A DNA stretch of 64,000 nucleotides from Plicaturopsis crispa FD-325 SS-3 (GCA_000827205.1 KN832555.1:3188696-3252695); one strand, 5' to 3'. Positions 1-12,014 are shown, numbered from the stretch's first letter. The notes: generated by a model not told the origin, from the letters alone. Translations and numbers: made by a program.

Positions 1-535
1 GGCGACAACTTACATACCGACCCTTGCCAAGGAACCTATACGAGAATACACCAACCCCCTCTGGTCTGCAGACTGGAGAAACTGCGCCTTCCATACGTAT
101 CCGAGACCGAGTAATACACGTGAAAACTCGTGTAACTTTGTGAAAATAACGACTACTCCCAGTTAAAAAAATGGCCGTCGACTCAGAGTGAGTATATCGC
201 GCAATATTCTCACATATATGGGCGCGCTTTTCGGGCAGATGAGCGGGAGGCGAGCACTGGCGAAGGCGGCAAAGTGACGGAGGAAGAGTTCCGTCTTGAC
301 GGCAAAACGAAAGAGGAAACGGCGCGCCGGTAGGTAGGGACATCTCAAATTCATGGCTCGGCACTTTTTCCTTTCTTTTTGTTTCGGACTTACACGTTTT
401 GACTATGGCTGGCTTGCGAAACTCGCCCACTGCCAGTATAAATATGCAGACAAAAGCTGTAATGGCCCCCCGTGTTCCCTGGACCAGTCCCTCCGTAGTC
501 CGTTCGCACAAGACGCTCGATTTCGCAGAGTCGCC
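1..535. other. intergenic, no gene seen
   Basis: No reading frame here looks like protein. Several frames overlap, but all have shadow-like composition. It is probably the 5' region of the F-box gene that starts at 536. Confidence 0.5.
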
Positions 536-1958
536 ATGGGGTTCTTCAATTTCTTTACCCTGCCTTCCGCGTCTCGGGTGAGTTCTATGTGCTCGTTATC
601 CAGAAACAGCAGCTCACAACTTCGTAGGCCGTCGAACACGCTGTATCATTCGACTTAACGACAAACCACCCCCACCGCAATGTACGCTCCCAACGCGCAC
701 CGCGAGCTCTCGTTCGTATGCCCATGGAAATCGTGCTCCACATCCTCGAGATCGCCTACTACAACGACGACCTCGAATCCAACGACAGGCTCATCGCAGA
801 CTGCTCGCTCGTATGCAGAGACTGGGCACCCGCCGCGCAGAGACTCCTCTTCCGGCACGTCACCCTCCGCACACACGCCGCCTCGAATGCATTCCAAAGC
901 GCAGTTGATCGCTCGACGGCGCATGGTCGGATGTTGGGCGATGCAGTCGTGCGTATGCGCGTCGTCATCGATCACAACCAACCTACTGGGATATCGCAGC
1001 GCTCGTTCGCACGCGCCGTGAGGCTGTGTCCTAATCTTTACGAGCTCAATCTTGCTTTGTACGGATATGCTGTTCCCGGAAAGGACGCAGTTGATCGTGC
1101 ACGCCGGACTGAGCCTTGTTTCGATGAGGAGACGCTTGCTATTCTTGCATCAGGCCCCAGCATCACTGCGCTTCAGTTCAGTAACTGGTCCGACAACCGT
1201 CAATCCATCATCAGGCTGTTGAGCGTCTGGCCGGCACTGCGGTCGCTCGCCATCAGCGGTACCGCCCCGGCGCTCCTCACCGATCCGCTCCAGCCGTACC
1301 CCGGTCAGTTGGACGAGCTACGCATGAACTTCCAGAGCTCACCCTCGGTCGACTTCATGCATTGGCTGCTCCACTGCTCCGCCGGCGCGCTACGGATCCT
1401 CGAGCTTGAGCGCGAACCATCAACGGATATTCTCGACTACATCGTCGACCATCACGGAGACCAGCTCGAGTCCCTTGCGCTGCCCACCTGTGGGTCACAC
1501 GACCAGGCGCTCGCTGTGCAGAAATGCCAGCAGCTTCGTGAGTTAAAGGTTGAGAACCCGTGGGCCTCGCCCATGGTCTACCGCCGTCTCCCCGCTGTCG
1601 TCCAGCACATCGCCTTCGGGCTCGGTCGGGAAACTGCTCTGCAGCCCGTCATCGATACGGTCAAGTCCCGCGATGATCTCGCCGTGGTCACCGCGCACGT
1701 TTGGGAGGGCGGCGACTGCCACCCGCAGCTGTCGGCGCTCAAAATTGCGTGCACCATCAGAGGCGTCGAGCTTAGGTTTACGCGCGATATACGTACCTTC
1801 CGTGGCATTATCGTAAGCTCGCGTCTTTGTTCTCTTGATTTGCCCACGATGGCTGACCCGTCAGATGGTTTCTCTAGCGCGGTGATCCGGTCCCTACCAC
1901 GTCTTTTCCGCGCTACAAGGCCTTCGAGAACCTCACCCGGATGCGCTGCTGCGTCTAG
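536..1958 (+). CDS. F-box protein with degenerate leucine-rich repeats
   Basis: Likely substrate-recognition subunit of an SCF ubiquitin ligase; the substrate is unknown. Exons 536-577, 628-1812 and 1878-1958 give 435 residues. The first intron (GTGAGT donor) is 50 nt and the second 65 nt. The F-box lies at about residues 40-85, with the core MPMEIVLHILEIAYY followed by the SLVCRDW signature. The rest reads as irregular leucine-rich repeats (LRSLAISG, LDELRMNF, LRILELE, LESLALP), as in the large basidiomycete F-box/LRR families. I chose the ATG at 536 because a clean donor joins it in frame to the F-box; the inner Met of MPMEIV at 718 is the alternative start. Without the second intron the frame runs on into low-quality sequence to 2319, whereas splicing gives a compact C-terminus ending FENLTRMRCCV. 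Family call is secure; the exact first exon is inferred. Confidence 0.78.
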
Positions 1959-2338
1959 ACGCGTACATCTATGTATCATATCTTCCCATTTACGATCACG
2001 ACACCGGACATCTACGACTCATCTTTTTCTATATCAACACACATTCTACTCCTCATCATCGCCTCATCTACAACATACGCATATATGGCCATATCGCATA
2101 ATAGACGGATCTCCGGAGACAGCAAGCTGCCGTGGAAGGGACCGCAGAACATTCTCTATCATAGCCACTTACCTTTCGTTTTCTGACTCGCGTCTAGTAT
2201 TAATTTGTGGTACCACATCTCTATCTCAAGCTCTTTACCTACCATTTACAAGCAATGTCATTTGCAATGAGTTCTTGCATACGTCTAAGTCAGTTTTGCC
2301 TTTTCGCCCTCATGACTGAGCAGGACCAGACTGAGCCC
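1959..2338. other. intergenic, no gene seen
   Basis: Probable 3' flank of the F-box gene, running up to the TA target site of the MITE. No coding signal. Confidence 0.5.
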
Positions 2339-2340
2339 TA

Positions 2341-2964
2341 CTATCATTAGGGGGGAGTTGCAAAGGGGTATCCAGTTGCAAAATCATCGAAAATATTCGT
2401 AGCACTTTCCTCCCTTGTCCTTTCTCCTTCATATTTTACTCTCGAGGTCCTAAGATACTGCCCTTAGTGCCTATCAAGTTGAATTAATAAAAACGGGAGT
2501 GTGTGGCTTGTACTCGAAGCAAAATGGTCGATACAGTGGTTTGCAAAATGACACTATTCCGTTTATCTCTCTCGAACGGCTGGTTCTTTCGACCCAAAAA
2601 AATCGGGTACATAATTCTACAGCATGCTTTGACATCTATGCGAGCTTCCGGGATGAAAGGAGGTGTAGAGCAAGTACTGGGGACGGCTTTGCAGACGAGT
2701 TGCAAAATGGCCTGGCGCGTGGCACGTGGCAAATTTGGCGCGACGGACGTTTTGCAACTCTGTACCCGCGTAACCAAAATCTGCATGTTCGCACTCCTTG
2801 AATTTTCATACCATCGCATCGTCTCCTTTCTCTTCCGAAAAAATCGCATCGTGTAGCCAGAATGGCATTGCATGAAACTGTAAAGAAACTGGGAGGAAAT
2901 GTGCAATATATTGATCTTGAGAAAATGAGAGGCCGAACACTTTGCAACTCCCCCCCAATGATAG
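2341..2964. mobile_element. MITE with TA target-site duplication
   Basis: This 624-bp non-coding element has terminal inverted repeats of about 24 bp (CTATCATTRGGGGG then AGTTGCAAAG). It is flanked on both sides by TA (2339-2340 and 2965-2966), as in Tc1/mariner-type insertions. The motif AGTTGCAAA or close variants recurs inside near 2373, 2538 and 2697, and inverted near 2752 and at the right end. Such subterminal arrays can be transposase-binding sites. There is no transposase ORF, so it would need a partner element to move. The family assignment rests only on the TA duplication and is tentative. Confidence 0.75.
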
Positions 2965-2966
2965 TA

Positions 2967-3507
2967 CCGCGCCGACCCTGCTCTTTGTTCAATTGGCTGG
3001 TTGACGCCGCCGCCGCCGCCGCCGCCGATAAGGGTCCGTAAAGGTCGAGGACCTTTGAAAGCAAGACGGCTATGGTATTTGAAGGCATATATTCAAGCAC
3101 AAACGCAACACGAAGCGTCGACGGTACGTGTACATCCTTGTGCCGGCGCCACTGTGTGTTCATACATCAGTCACCGTCGAGGCCCCACTACCGACCTTCG
3201 AGCTGTAGAGAAGTCGCGGTGGAAGTCATATCCTATACTTTCGGACATAATGCGTCGCTGGAATTGCAGGATCACTGCTGCTGCTCCAGGGCACCTTCGC
3301 GGGCAGGCACTGCTGGCTGTCTGTTAACATGGATGATACAGCACGAGTCTGACGTCTATTGGGACTCACAGTCGCGTTGTTTGGAGTACCTTTTTCGTTC
3401 CTCGTCTTCGCGCAGTTGGTACCTGTTGAATCGGGCGGAGGGCGTGGTCTTACAACCGAGCTGGGACAAATCCGCCCGGCGTGTTTTCACCCGACGTCCC
3501 CTGTCCC
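2967..3507. other. intergenic with GCC trinucleotide run
   Basis: No gene is seen. A perfect GCC microsatellite of about 23 nt sits near 3006-3028. The stretch is the 3' flank of the TPR/CCCH gene on the minus strand. Confidence 0.5.
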
Positions 3508-4795
3508 TTAACCATGGCTGCTCGACACTCCATCTGGTGGCGGTGAGTCGACCAGACGCCTCAGTCGATTCATATTCTTGGAGGTGACGGTCCCCGTCTC
3601 GTTGAAATCATTCATCACGGCGAACGTCGCTGTTTGCATTTCCGTGGCCTTGGCTTGCTCAGCGGCCAATTTCTGGACCTGGACGCTTTCGAGCAAGCCT
3701 TCGCGCGCCTCTGCCACTGAGGTGGGATCGTTCCAAAACGCTTGGTTGGGGATGAACCGCTTGTCGTGGGAGCGCTTGCATTCGGCGTCCTCGAACTTGC
3801 ACTCGCCGAGCAGGTAATATAAACAGACGTTTTTCCCGCTGCCAATAGATTTGCATTAAGTAGTATGTAGACCTTGTATCTGGATTTGCACTCACAGTTT
3901 GTCCCGCATGCTGTGCTCCTCTGGGGCATGCGAGTACGCACACGCCGCGCCCTTCCGACAGCCATCGTGGTTGTAATCCCTGCAGGGCAGTCCGTTCCCC
4001 TCATGCTCGCAGTCGCTTGAATTAGAATGGATGTCTTCATCGTCGGCGAACATTCCTTTGCTGGCTAAACGTGGATACATGGCATCTTCGATCGATACGG
4101 AGTGGTCGACACTCGCGCCTGAGAGGTATAATTTGGAGGCCTCAGTGTATTGAATTTCAGCGTCGTTTCCTGTCGGAAGAACTTCTTTGACGGCTTCAAA
4201 GTCTGAAAGAACGTGAGCATGCATGCAAGGGGTATTAGAGGGGACAGCACCTACCGAGCATCGCTCCCTTATATTGGCACATGTTCTTCCTTGCTACTCC
4301 CCGACGATACCTAGCCTTGATATTATTTGTATCGATACAGAGAGCCATTGTGGCAACGCTTTCGGCGCGAGGATAACTGTGACACAGGCGACAAGGAGGT
4401 CAATTAGCCCCATAGGCATTTATCCATTTGCGCCATACGCACTCTTCCAGCTTAAGCCACGCCGCTGCAGAATTGGATGCGTAAATCGAGCGCGTTGGAC
4501 ATAGATCAAGTGCCAGAGCGAAGAAATGCGCGGCATTCACAAAGTCCCCTGATCTGAAGGCAGTATTGCCCTAACGGTGAATATGAGCGTCACGATTCCT
4601 ATCTCCCGCGCAAGTCCTGTGTAGCATGCGTACCTGCTTCTTCAGCTTTTCCGCATCGTTGGCACATATTTCTGCTTTTATCCTCCGCTTTTCTTCGCGC
4701 TTTGCTACAGCCTCTGCCTCTGCAGCAGAAATGCCTCGCGCTGAGGCATTCTTGGGCACCTTGTCGGCAATTTTCTTCGCCCCAGCGCTGCTCAT
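3508..4795 (-). CDS. TPR and tandem CCCH zinc-finger protein
   Basis: Predicted RNA-binding or co-chaperone-like adaptor; the exact role is unknown. Five exons (4634-4795, 4443-4570, 4255-4376, 3896-4202, 3508-3838) encode 349 residues. Residues 1-54 are basic and helical. Residues 55 to about 150 carry TPR motifs (GNTAFRSGDFVNAAHFF, then DYPRAESVATMAL and the YRRG pattern). Two CCCH fingers follow: one begins at Cys211 (C-x7-C-x5-C-x3-H, CRDYNHDGC) and one at Cys245 (C-x7-C-x6-C-x3-H, CLYYLLGEC). A charged helix ends the protein. All introns are 50-70 nt. It is divergent from the Dus2 gene across about 370 bp, which probably holds both promoters. The domain pairing is clear in the sequence; the function is inference. 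Confidence 0.85.
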
Positions 4796-5162
4796 GTTTC
4801 TGTAGCAAGATGCTGGTGGACAAAGGTTGCGATAGCTTTCCTATGAAAGAAATATCACGGTAAGTGGGAAACGCAGGAGAAACGCGAGCCCCTGACTGAC
4901 TGCGAGTGACCGAAAATCATTGGCACGGGGTAAGTACCGAGATCCGATCCGGGGCGACGGAGCGCCGAGGTCTTGACTCTTTCTTGCCTTCACTTTTGGT
5001 TTGAAATTATCTCGTTCGCTTTCCTCGATACTTCTCGGAAGAAACTCTGAGCACTGCGAGCCCTGACATACGCTCTATCGCGGCTTTGTGCAGCATATGC
5101 ACCGTTGGTTGGCTCCGAACGGACCATTGTACAATATATTATCTTCATTTCGAGCCTCTGTG
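4796..5162. promoter_or_regulatory. shared divergent promoter region
   Basis: This 367-bp interval separates the start codons of the minus-strand TPR/CCCH gene and the plus-strand Dus2 gene. I see no strong TATA box. The role as a bidirectional promoter is inferred from gene orientation. Confidence 0.4.
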
Positions 5163-6709
5163 ATGCCTCGGCGGTCTCCCTCCTCTTCGCCTGCGCCGCA
5201 CGCAACAAAACGTCTCAAGCTAGTCCACTTGACGCCGGAGAGTTTCAAGGATGGGGTGTTTCTCGCCCCCATGGTCCGATCGGGTTCCCGTAAGTGATAT
5301 ACATTTGGTATAGTGCTTGCTGTGATACTGATGTTATCATGGACAGTGCCAACTCGACTATTTGCGTTAAAGCATGGGGCATCGCTTGTGTGGGGGCCAG
5401 AGATGGTAGACAAGGCTATTCTTCACGCGGAGCGAGTGGTCGACCGTTGGTAGTTTCCTAATATACAATCGTCACTGGCTCATCATGGCCTCTTCATAGC
5501 CATTACGGGCGTTGTCTCATACAACGGAAAAACTCGCGCGATGTTTACGACCCATCCTATCGAGAAACCATACTTCATATTCCAGGTCGGCTCCGCCGAC
5601 CCCGATCTCGCCGTGCAAGTCGCAAAAATCGTCCAGCAAGATATCTCAGGAATCGACCTCAACTGCGGCTGCCCGAAGCCTTTTTCCACTCATGCAGGCA
5701 TGGGCGCAGCCCTCCTGACGAATCCCGACCTTCTTTGCTCCATTCTGACGGCCCTACGGGCAGCTATGCCCCCGGAAATTACCGTATCAGCGAAAATCAG
5801 GCTGCTTCCGACGCAGGAGGAAACCATGAAGCTGGTGGAACGGATAGTAAATACGGGTGTTAGCGCTATCACCATTCACTGTCGCACGCGAAATATGAGG
5901 CCTAGGGAAAAGGCCTTGGTAGAGCGGTTGCGAGAAATCGTCGACTTTGTGGAGGGACTTGGCAAGGGGATCGCGGTGATAGAAAATGGTGATTGTGTTG
6001 GTTTGGAAGACGCGAAGAGGATACGCGATCTTACAGGTATGTTACTTGCGCCGTCAACATGGGTTATGGCTAATATCGCTACGAAGGAGCGCATTCTGTA
6101 ATGATCGCTACTGCCGCTGAAGCAAACCCGACATGCTTCTCTTTAAACCCTCTGAAAGATGTGGAGCAAACCTTTGTCCCTGCCTATCTTCGAGTGGTAC
6201 GTCTGCTTGTAGTTGGTGCAGTAGGTATGGGATACACCACTGACTCAATTCCGCAGGCAAAATATCTCGACAACAACCTATCGCTGACGAAATTCTGCGT
6301 TGCACAATACAAGGGCGAGCACATCAAATTCACAAAATCCCACGCGAAGCCGTATCGCGAAACCCTGTCCCAGGCCAGAAGTTTCGACGACCTCACCAGC
6401 ATTGCAGGCGATTGGACAGGCGAGGATGAATTCCGCCAGATCGTCCACGCCATCGAGTCGCGTCCGAGGGATTACAACCCGTATAATCTACTGCCCGTCA
6501 GTCCCGCTAGCGAGGAGGCTGGCCAGAAAGAGGTTGTTGCTAGTGAGGCCCCGTTCTCGACGCCTCCGGAGAGTCGCGAAAATCCGGAGCCGCCATCGTT
6601 GGGGGCGCCATTGGTGGCTTCGAACGGACGTGTCCATATCCCTGCGCTGGTATCAGGTCACGATGAACCGACGCCCACACCGGGTGGAGGTGTGGAGATT
6701 TCCGCATAG
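5163..6709 (+). CDS. SMM1: tRNA-dihydrouridine(20) synthase, Dus2 type
   Basis: Flavoenzyme that reduces uridine 20 in the D-loop of cytoplasmic tRNAs. Five exons (5163-5289, 5347-5445, 5500-6036, 6087-6196, 6257-6709) encode 441 residues. The flavin-binding N-terminal motif FLAPMVRSGSLPTR is rebuilt across the first intron. The catalytic cysteine lies in NCGCPKPFSTHAGMG (about Cys133). HCRTR and ENGD motifs of the TIM barrel follow, then the AHSVMIATAAE segment typical of Dus2 after the third intron. The C-terminus is a Pro/Ser-rich extension of about 70 residues. The donor of intron 2 was placed at 5446 (GTTGGT) because only this keeps the frame into ITGVVSYNG; a more usual-looking GTAGTT at 5450 breaks it. 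Identity is secure. Confidence 0.93.
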
Positions 6710-7087
6710 TAGTTCTTGCCGGGGTTTGTTCTTAGACTTGTATTAATTGTAGGTGAGCATATCGAATGTCATACCATGCTCATGTTTTGTTATCCAATTG
6801 CCACGGAAATCGAAGGTTGAAGGCGAAGGCCTCAGCGCTCAGCCAGCCCAGAAATGAAGCCAAGAGGAGGGGGTTCGTTCAGCACTCAATTTTCAGATCA
6901 TTTATCTTGCGCGCAAGTAAATAAGATCATGAAGCGACCCAAAGGTCAATGCAAATAATTATGTGTTGCAGCAACGTACTAAGTACGAAGCGTGGGGGTA
7001 AATGGAGGTGGGGTATGTACAAGCAGTTGCGTGTCGATCGTCGAGATACAAGGATTACAACATATCTTGAAAGGTATAACTTACATC
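6710..7087. other. convergent 3' region
   Basis: Lies between the ends of the Dus2 and aspartic protease genes, which converge. No gene is seen; it probably holds both 3' UTRs. Confidence 0.5.
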
Positions 7088-8676
7088 TCAGGAGAGGGCC
7101 GCGAAGCCGACCTGGCTGTTGTCGACGTCGAAAACGGTGTACACGTTCTGCATGAAGACGTCGCTGCAAGTGGATTCGGATCAGTGATTTGTCAAGGAGG
7201 ACGGAGAGCACGGCGACATACCCAACGATCCAGAAGCCTTCGCTGGCGGACGAGGCAGCGATGCCACCAACACAGTCCGAGGAGCCGGATGAAGCGGGGC
7301 CGAGGTTGAAGGTGGACGAAGAGACATCAAAGCTCTTGCCGTTGAAGGTCAAGCTGATCTGGGGGATCGAGCTGCAGGGAACTGGAGAAGAGGGTTGTTC
7401 AGACCCGGTGCAGACGCGCAGTTGGAAAGCAGCTTACCGGTGTACATGCCCTCACCGAGGCTGGATGCCTCCTTGGCGCCGTCGATGCCGGCGTAGAACT
7501 GCTTCACGCCGTCGGAGTCACCGACGATGAGAGTGGTGCCGGAGTCGATGATGGCGGAGGTGGAGTCGACAGCGGACTTGCCGCCGACGGAGATGCCGTC
7601 GAGGTCGACTTGCCAGTAACCCTATCAGACCGAGACGGTTAGTGTCTGTCCATATCATCCTGTACATAGCAGCAGAGCGTACCTCCTGGGTGACCTTGGC
7701 GTAGGTGAAGTCACCGCTGTACGCGGAGCTGTCGGTGCCACCGACGGTGAGGCCGGCACCAGACTTGGAGAGCTTAAAGCCGAATTCTCCCTTATCAGTC
7801 TGGCCGTCTTTCATGAGCACCTGGAAGACAGGGTCCGCGTTGTATTCGGAGATGGACTTGAAGCCCATTCCCATGAGGCCGTCAGCAGGGAATTGCTTGC
7901 TGCTGAAGCCGGTGCTATACTGCTTGGCGGCACCGACAGTGGCCTTGCTGCCCTGTAATCCAAAGTCTCATCAATAACTGCATTGTGTGGGGATGAGAGC
8001 ACATATAAACGCACGGTAAGGCCAGAGATGGTGACAGCGTCGTTGTACTGCTCGCCAGAGACAGTGGAGCCGTCACCGTACTGAAGGCTGAAGTCCTTGC
8101 CAACATCAGACGACGACGAGCTGGCCTTGGGGTTGTACGCCTTGTGGCCGTCGCAGTTCTCAGAGCAGTCGGGACCGGGGAGGAAAAGGTCGCTGCTTCC
8201 GGTGTCGAAATCGACTGCATTGAATTCGTCAGTAAAATGGTTTATACGAGGACGATGAGAGCAATTACTCACCCTTGTAGGTCACGGGGGGTGTACCGAC
8301 GGAGATTTCACCGTACCACAGCTGTTCGCTGTCGTCGGTCAGGGCATCCGTGCCAGTCTTGCGCTTGGATTGGCTGCTGGAGTTGCGAGCCAGGGAGTGC
8401 ACTTGACCGGTGTTGCGCTGGTAGGCAGCGAAGCCGTTCTGCACTTTGCTGCAGGCAATAGTTAGAGCATAGCTATGAATCCACAGCGACGAGCATTGCT
8501 AACCTAGTAGCGCGAGCAAGCTGGGCGCGGAGCGCGTCAGCGTTGACGGAGCCGTCATCCTTCACAAGGTTGTTCCTCCTGTGCAGGGGGATCGTGGCAC
8601 GGGGCTGCTTGGCGACAGGGGTGGCAGTGGCCAAGAGGGGGAGGACAGCGAGAACGGTACCGATAGTGAAGTGCAT
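7088..8676 (-). CDS. secreted A1 aspartic protease, polyporopepsin-like
   Basis: Extracellular or vacuolar pepsin-type endopeptidase. Seven exons (8504-8676, 8273-8448, 8015-8214, 7683-7952, 7438-7621, 7222-7381, 7088-7163) encode 412 residues. Residues 1 to about 20 are a signal peptide (MHFTIGTVLAVLPLLATATP), followed by a basic propeptide. The first catalytic site is DFDTGSSD (Asp120) and the second AIIDSGTTL (Asp299). The flap and the FWIVGDVFMQNVYTVFD segment near the C-terminus are as in A1 proteases, and the YGDGS motif is present. The intron before DFDTG and the one inside FWIVGDV fall at points that rebuild the conserved motifs exactly. A TATA box lies 87 nt upstream of the ATG. Identity is secure; which paralogue of this expanded mushroom family it is cannot be told. 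Confidence 0.95.
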
Positions 8677-8762
8677 CGCAGCGACTACTAGTGAAGGTAG
8701 GTGGACACGGATGAGATAACCTGCTGTGGGCGGTTGGAGGAACTGAACAGAAGTGTCCAAGG

Positions 8763-8769
8763 CTTTATA
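8763..8769 (-). promoter_or_regulatory. TATA box of the aspartic protease gene
   Basis: TATAAAG on the minus strand, 87 nt upstream of the protease ATG at 8676, a normal distance for a core promoter with a short leader. Confidence 0.6.
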
Positions 8770-9848
8770 GGTTTGGGGAGCTACGCCTACGGCATAGCGT
8801 CGAAGTGAAGGTCAGAACGTCCAGATGGTAGCACTACGTTGGTCACATTACGGTGGAGAGCTGTATGATGGGCGCTTAGGCCGTTGAGCCCCGGAAGGAC
8901 GGTCAAAATCAATTAGATCTCACTGAATTCCAACATCCTTGTGCTCTTCTAGCGTCGTGCAGGACCCTTAACGCCGCGCACAGGCGAAATCGACGCCTTC
9001 CAATGCCCACCAACATGGACGCGTTGGAGCGCCTCGCCTAATTATAGAATGCGGGGTAAAACCATCCGGGTGATTTTATTTTTCAGATTGATCCGGGGGT
9101 TGACCGAGGCAGTTCATGTCATTGGGCCTGGCAGTGCACTGGCAGCATACAGCATACGATGTAGCAAACATGATTCCAAGCTGCAATGGAACCCGGGAGC
9201 CTGTGAGAGGAGAATCAAGTGGTTCAGTATGCGCTGTCATAGCTTTGGTCCGAGTAAGTGCACTTCGTATCTCGCGAAGAGCTATGTTCAAATGGAGATA
9301 GCGGCTATGCAGTCGACGACTCAGCGAATGCTGGTCAAACGTTTCACGATTTGCAGCCATGGCCGCGCTAGCTATTATCCACGTGCTCGAGATGAGATAG
9401 CTCCACAACTGTGCATGTCCCATTATTACTCGATGCAACGATGTAGTGAGTATGCGCATGCACCTCGTTTACGAGTCTGAAAGGAGGTACTTACATCTGA
9501 CGCGTCGACGTAGAGGCATCCAACCACGTTGGACTCTCCGCCCCTCGAACCCGTGTCCACCGTCAAATGGATCGGCATGAAACGCTTGCGACGGTTCCTT
9601 ATCATCTCGAGACACGACGACTGGAAATATTGGGCACTATATTGGATCTCTACCCACTAGCACAAGTGTGTCCACGCGATGTGACCGCCGGCAGGTGCGC
9701 ATGCGCTGAAAAACTCTGCGAGCTATATCTAGACGTTGCTTCATATTATGAGGTGCACATGGTGACAGATAACGTTGGCAGAGACTTTCACCGTTTAAAA
9801 TAGAATGCACGCTTTCGAGCCTCAAGCGACAAAGAGGCAGGGCAATCG
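8770..9848. other. gene-poor interval, nothing recognised
   Basis: About 1.1 kb between the protease promoter and the end of the TTL-family gene. Open frames here have no family resemblance and conflict across strands. I see no repeat with clear ends. Confidence 0.5.
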
Positions 9849-11414
9849 TCACCAGCCGCCAGACCCACGGACCTCCGTGTCCAAACATTTCCGAAGACCG
9901 AAATGTGTCTCCCCAATCCCCCAAGACGCAAGCGGAGGTACAGGCGGTTGCTCTTCGGTGCTAGACAAGAAGGGCTCTATGCACACTTTGCCGATAGATA
10001 TGAAGAGGTCCTCGAGGACCCAAGTTAATCGTGGGCCAGTGAGCTCTATCGCAGGTTCTGCATTAACCTCCAGTAGCTGAACTTGAAATAATGGTCTAGA
10101 TGGTAGGGCAGACGCCGGTATATCACGGGCGGGGGTATGCGAAACCAAGAAATCGACCCCGTAGAGTTCGAATGCATTCGGTGACGGCTGCGAAGCAAGT
10201 TGTCTGACGAATAGAAAATCTGACAGAGTAAATAACGACGTACCTGGAAGTGTACAGGCGTTTCGATGGCGGCTTTGAAAGTCTCAGCGAGAATCTCTGC
10301 TACCTGATCGACGACGGCAGCAACATCGGCTGCAGTCAGAACGCTCGCGTCTTCTGTCGATCCCTGCACGCCGGAAAGTATGCGACAGCCTACAAGTTCA
10401 TCAAAAAGGCGAACACCTTCCTCTCCGCGGTGCGTCTGCAGCGCCGTATTGGTCAAATGCGGCGCAAGGTCGATATCAAGGGGCGAAACGTTGGTGCTTT
10501 CGACAGCTTCACCGGGCGTGGTGTACGGAACAGATGAAAATAGTGCGAGGATCCGAGGGCAGAGATACAAGGTCAAAGCGCCTTGGGCGACACAGTAGAC
10601 GCGCAAGTGAAACTGCACCGCGTGAACGTTAGTGAGTGATATTTTTGCGAGTCGATCATCGCCGAACCTTGTGTCCTTGGATGGATTCTGTAGGCTTCGG
10701 ACTGTCGTGCATGTTAAGTGGAATTTGAGTGGGATCTAGAAGCAACGGGGACGCTAGATATTCCTAGAAGTAGGATAAGCACATAAGTGTGGGAGGGGGA
10801 GCAGGCCGTTGTACCTGGACGATGAAGTGCCTCAGCTGTGACGTGACTACAGTCGTATCAACATTTTCCTGTTCAGAATCTTCTCCGTCAGATTCGGTAT
10901 CGCTCTCGAAATCCTCGAAGATTTGTTGTAAAGCCTCTTTGCTGTTGAACAATCGGATGCCCATACCGCGATCCGCCATCCCAGGTTTCAGAATCCACCA
11001 TTTCGTTGCGTCGCCGAGTTCTTGGCCGAGCTCCCAAAGCTCGTCGCCCCACATTTCGTCGAGTTCGTCGGCGAAGGAGATCTCCATTTCCCAAGTTCGA
11101 GGTACGGCCGCTTTCAGAACAGAATCACCGTGCTTCGTAGTGTAAGAGTGAAGGCATCGAGACAGGAAGTGCTTGCGGATAAGCGCCTTGCGAAACGTGT
11201 AAGACGAGGAGAGCACTGTGTCTCGTTGACTGTTTGCAGAATCGTGATCGATTGCATCGTAGGTAGACCACTGCACAAGTTTGGAGAACTGTTCTGGTGG
11301 GTCTGAGACCACGGTCAAGGGCGATTGAAGCGCGCCTAGCGATTTCCGGACTAGTCTCTCCGTTAGCGGAGCAGAGGGCCAAGACACGTAGGCCGTGGCA
11401 TTTGAGGTAGACAT
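9849..11414 (-). CDS. tubulin-tyrosine-ligase family (ATP-grasp) protein
   Basis: ATP-grasp amino-acid ligase fold; fungal members include Pby1, but the substrate is not established here. Four exons (10815-11414, 10668-10763, 10244-10612, 9849-10187) encode 467 residues. The nucleotide-binding segment KWWILKPGMADRGMGIRLF is at about residues 135-153. FHLRVYC follows after the second intron, and PSPNAFELYGVDFLV with LLEVNAEPAIELTG lies in the last exon. An acidic insert (DFESDTESDGEDSEQE) interrupts the fold between the first two conserved blocks. The acceptor of the last intron was placed at TTCGCAG just before PSPNAFELYG, because two earlier AGs break the frame. Tubulin detyrosination is not a known yeast process, so the ligase target is open. 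Confidence 0.88.
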
Positions 11415-11702
11415 GCTGAAGGGCGCCTGCCAGTGGTCTAATAGATACGATTGTAAGTTCGAAGATAGTCAAACACGAAAGGATCGTACCGTTCAACTTC
11501 GTTCAATCTTTTCTCTTATAACCCGTGTCACGCAGTTATAGCTTTCGCAGTATACAGAGATATCGTTGAGCGTAACGCTCGCGTCCTGTATAACACTCGC
11601 GATAGATAAAGTCGAACTTGACAGAGGACTCAGGAAAACATGAAAGTAGCAGCTTGCAGCCAATGAGCGTCGCGGATCTTCAAAATCTCGGCGGCGTCGA
11701 CG
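11415..11702. other. TTL gene upstream region
   Basis: No gene seen. It should hold the promoter of the minus-strand TTL-family gene, and it ends at the 8-bp flank CGTCGACG of the next mobile element. Confidence 0.4.
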
Positions 11703-12014
11703 AGGACCCCGGCTTATGCTGATAGAGGTTGTATCCTAAAATCAATGATTTTGGCCCTTTCCGTCCGCATGATTTTTGGCCCGTTTGCGTCCGCATTAGG
11801 ATCGGACTACCATTTTTTTGTAAAATCCGTCCGCATTCGCGATATATGCTGTCGAAATCGCCCATCCGTCCGCACCCCCGCCAAATTATGGATACAACAT
11901 CAAAACCGACGCACCTCCGCCTCGCCGGGGGGTCCGACGCCGGGCCGACGCGACCCCCGCACCAGCGTCAAGTACTGGGGCCGGCGGCGGCATGCCTCGC
12001 TCACCAGTTCCGTC

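Noticed and set aside
718-2319. Unspliced 533-residue version of the first F-box gene
   Set aside because: Its last 160 residues look non-coding, and a 65-nt intron gives a compact, plausible C-terminus.
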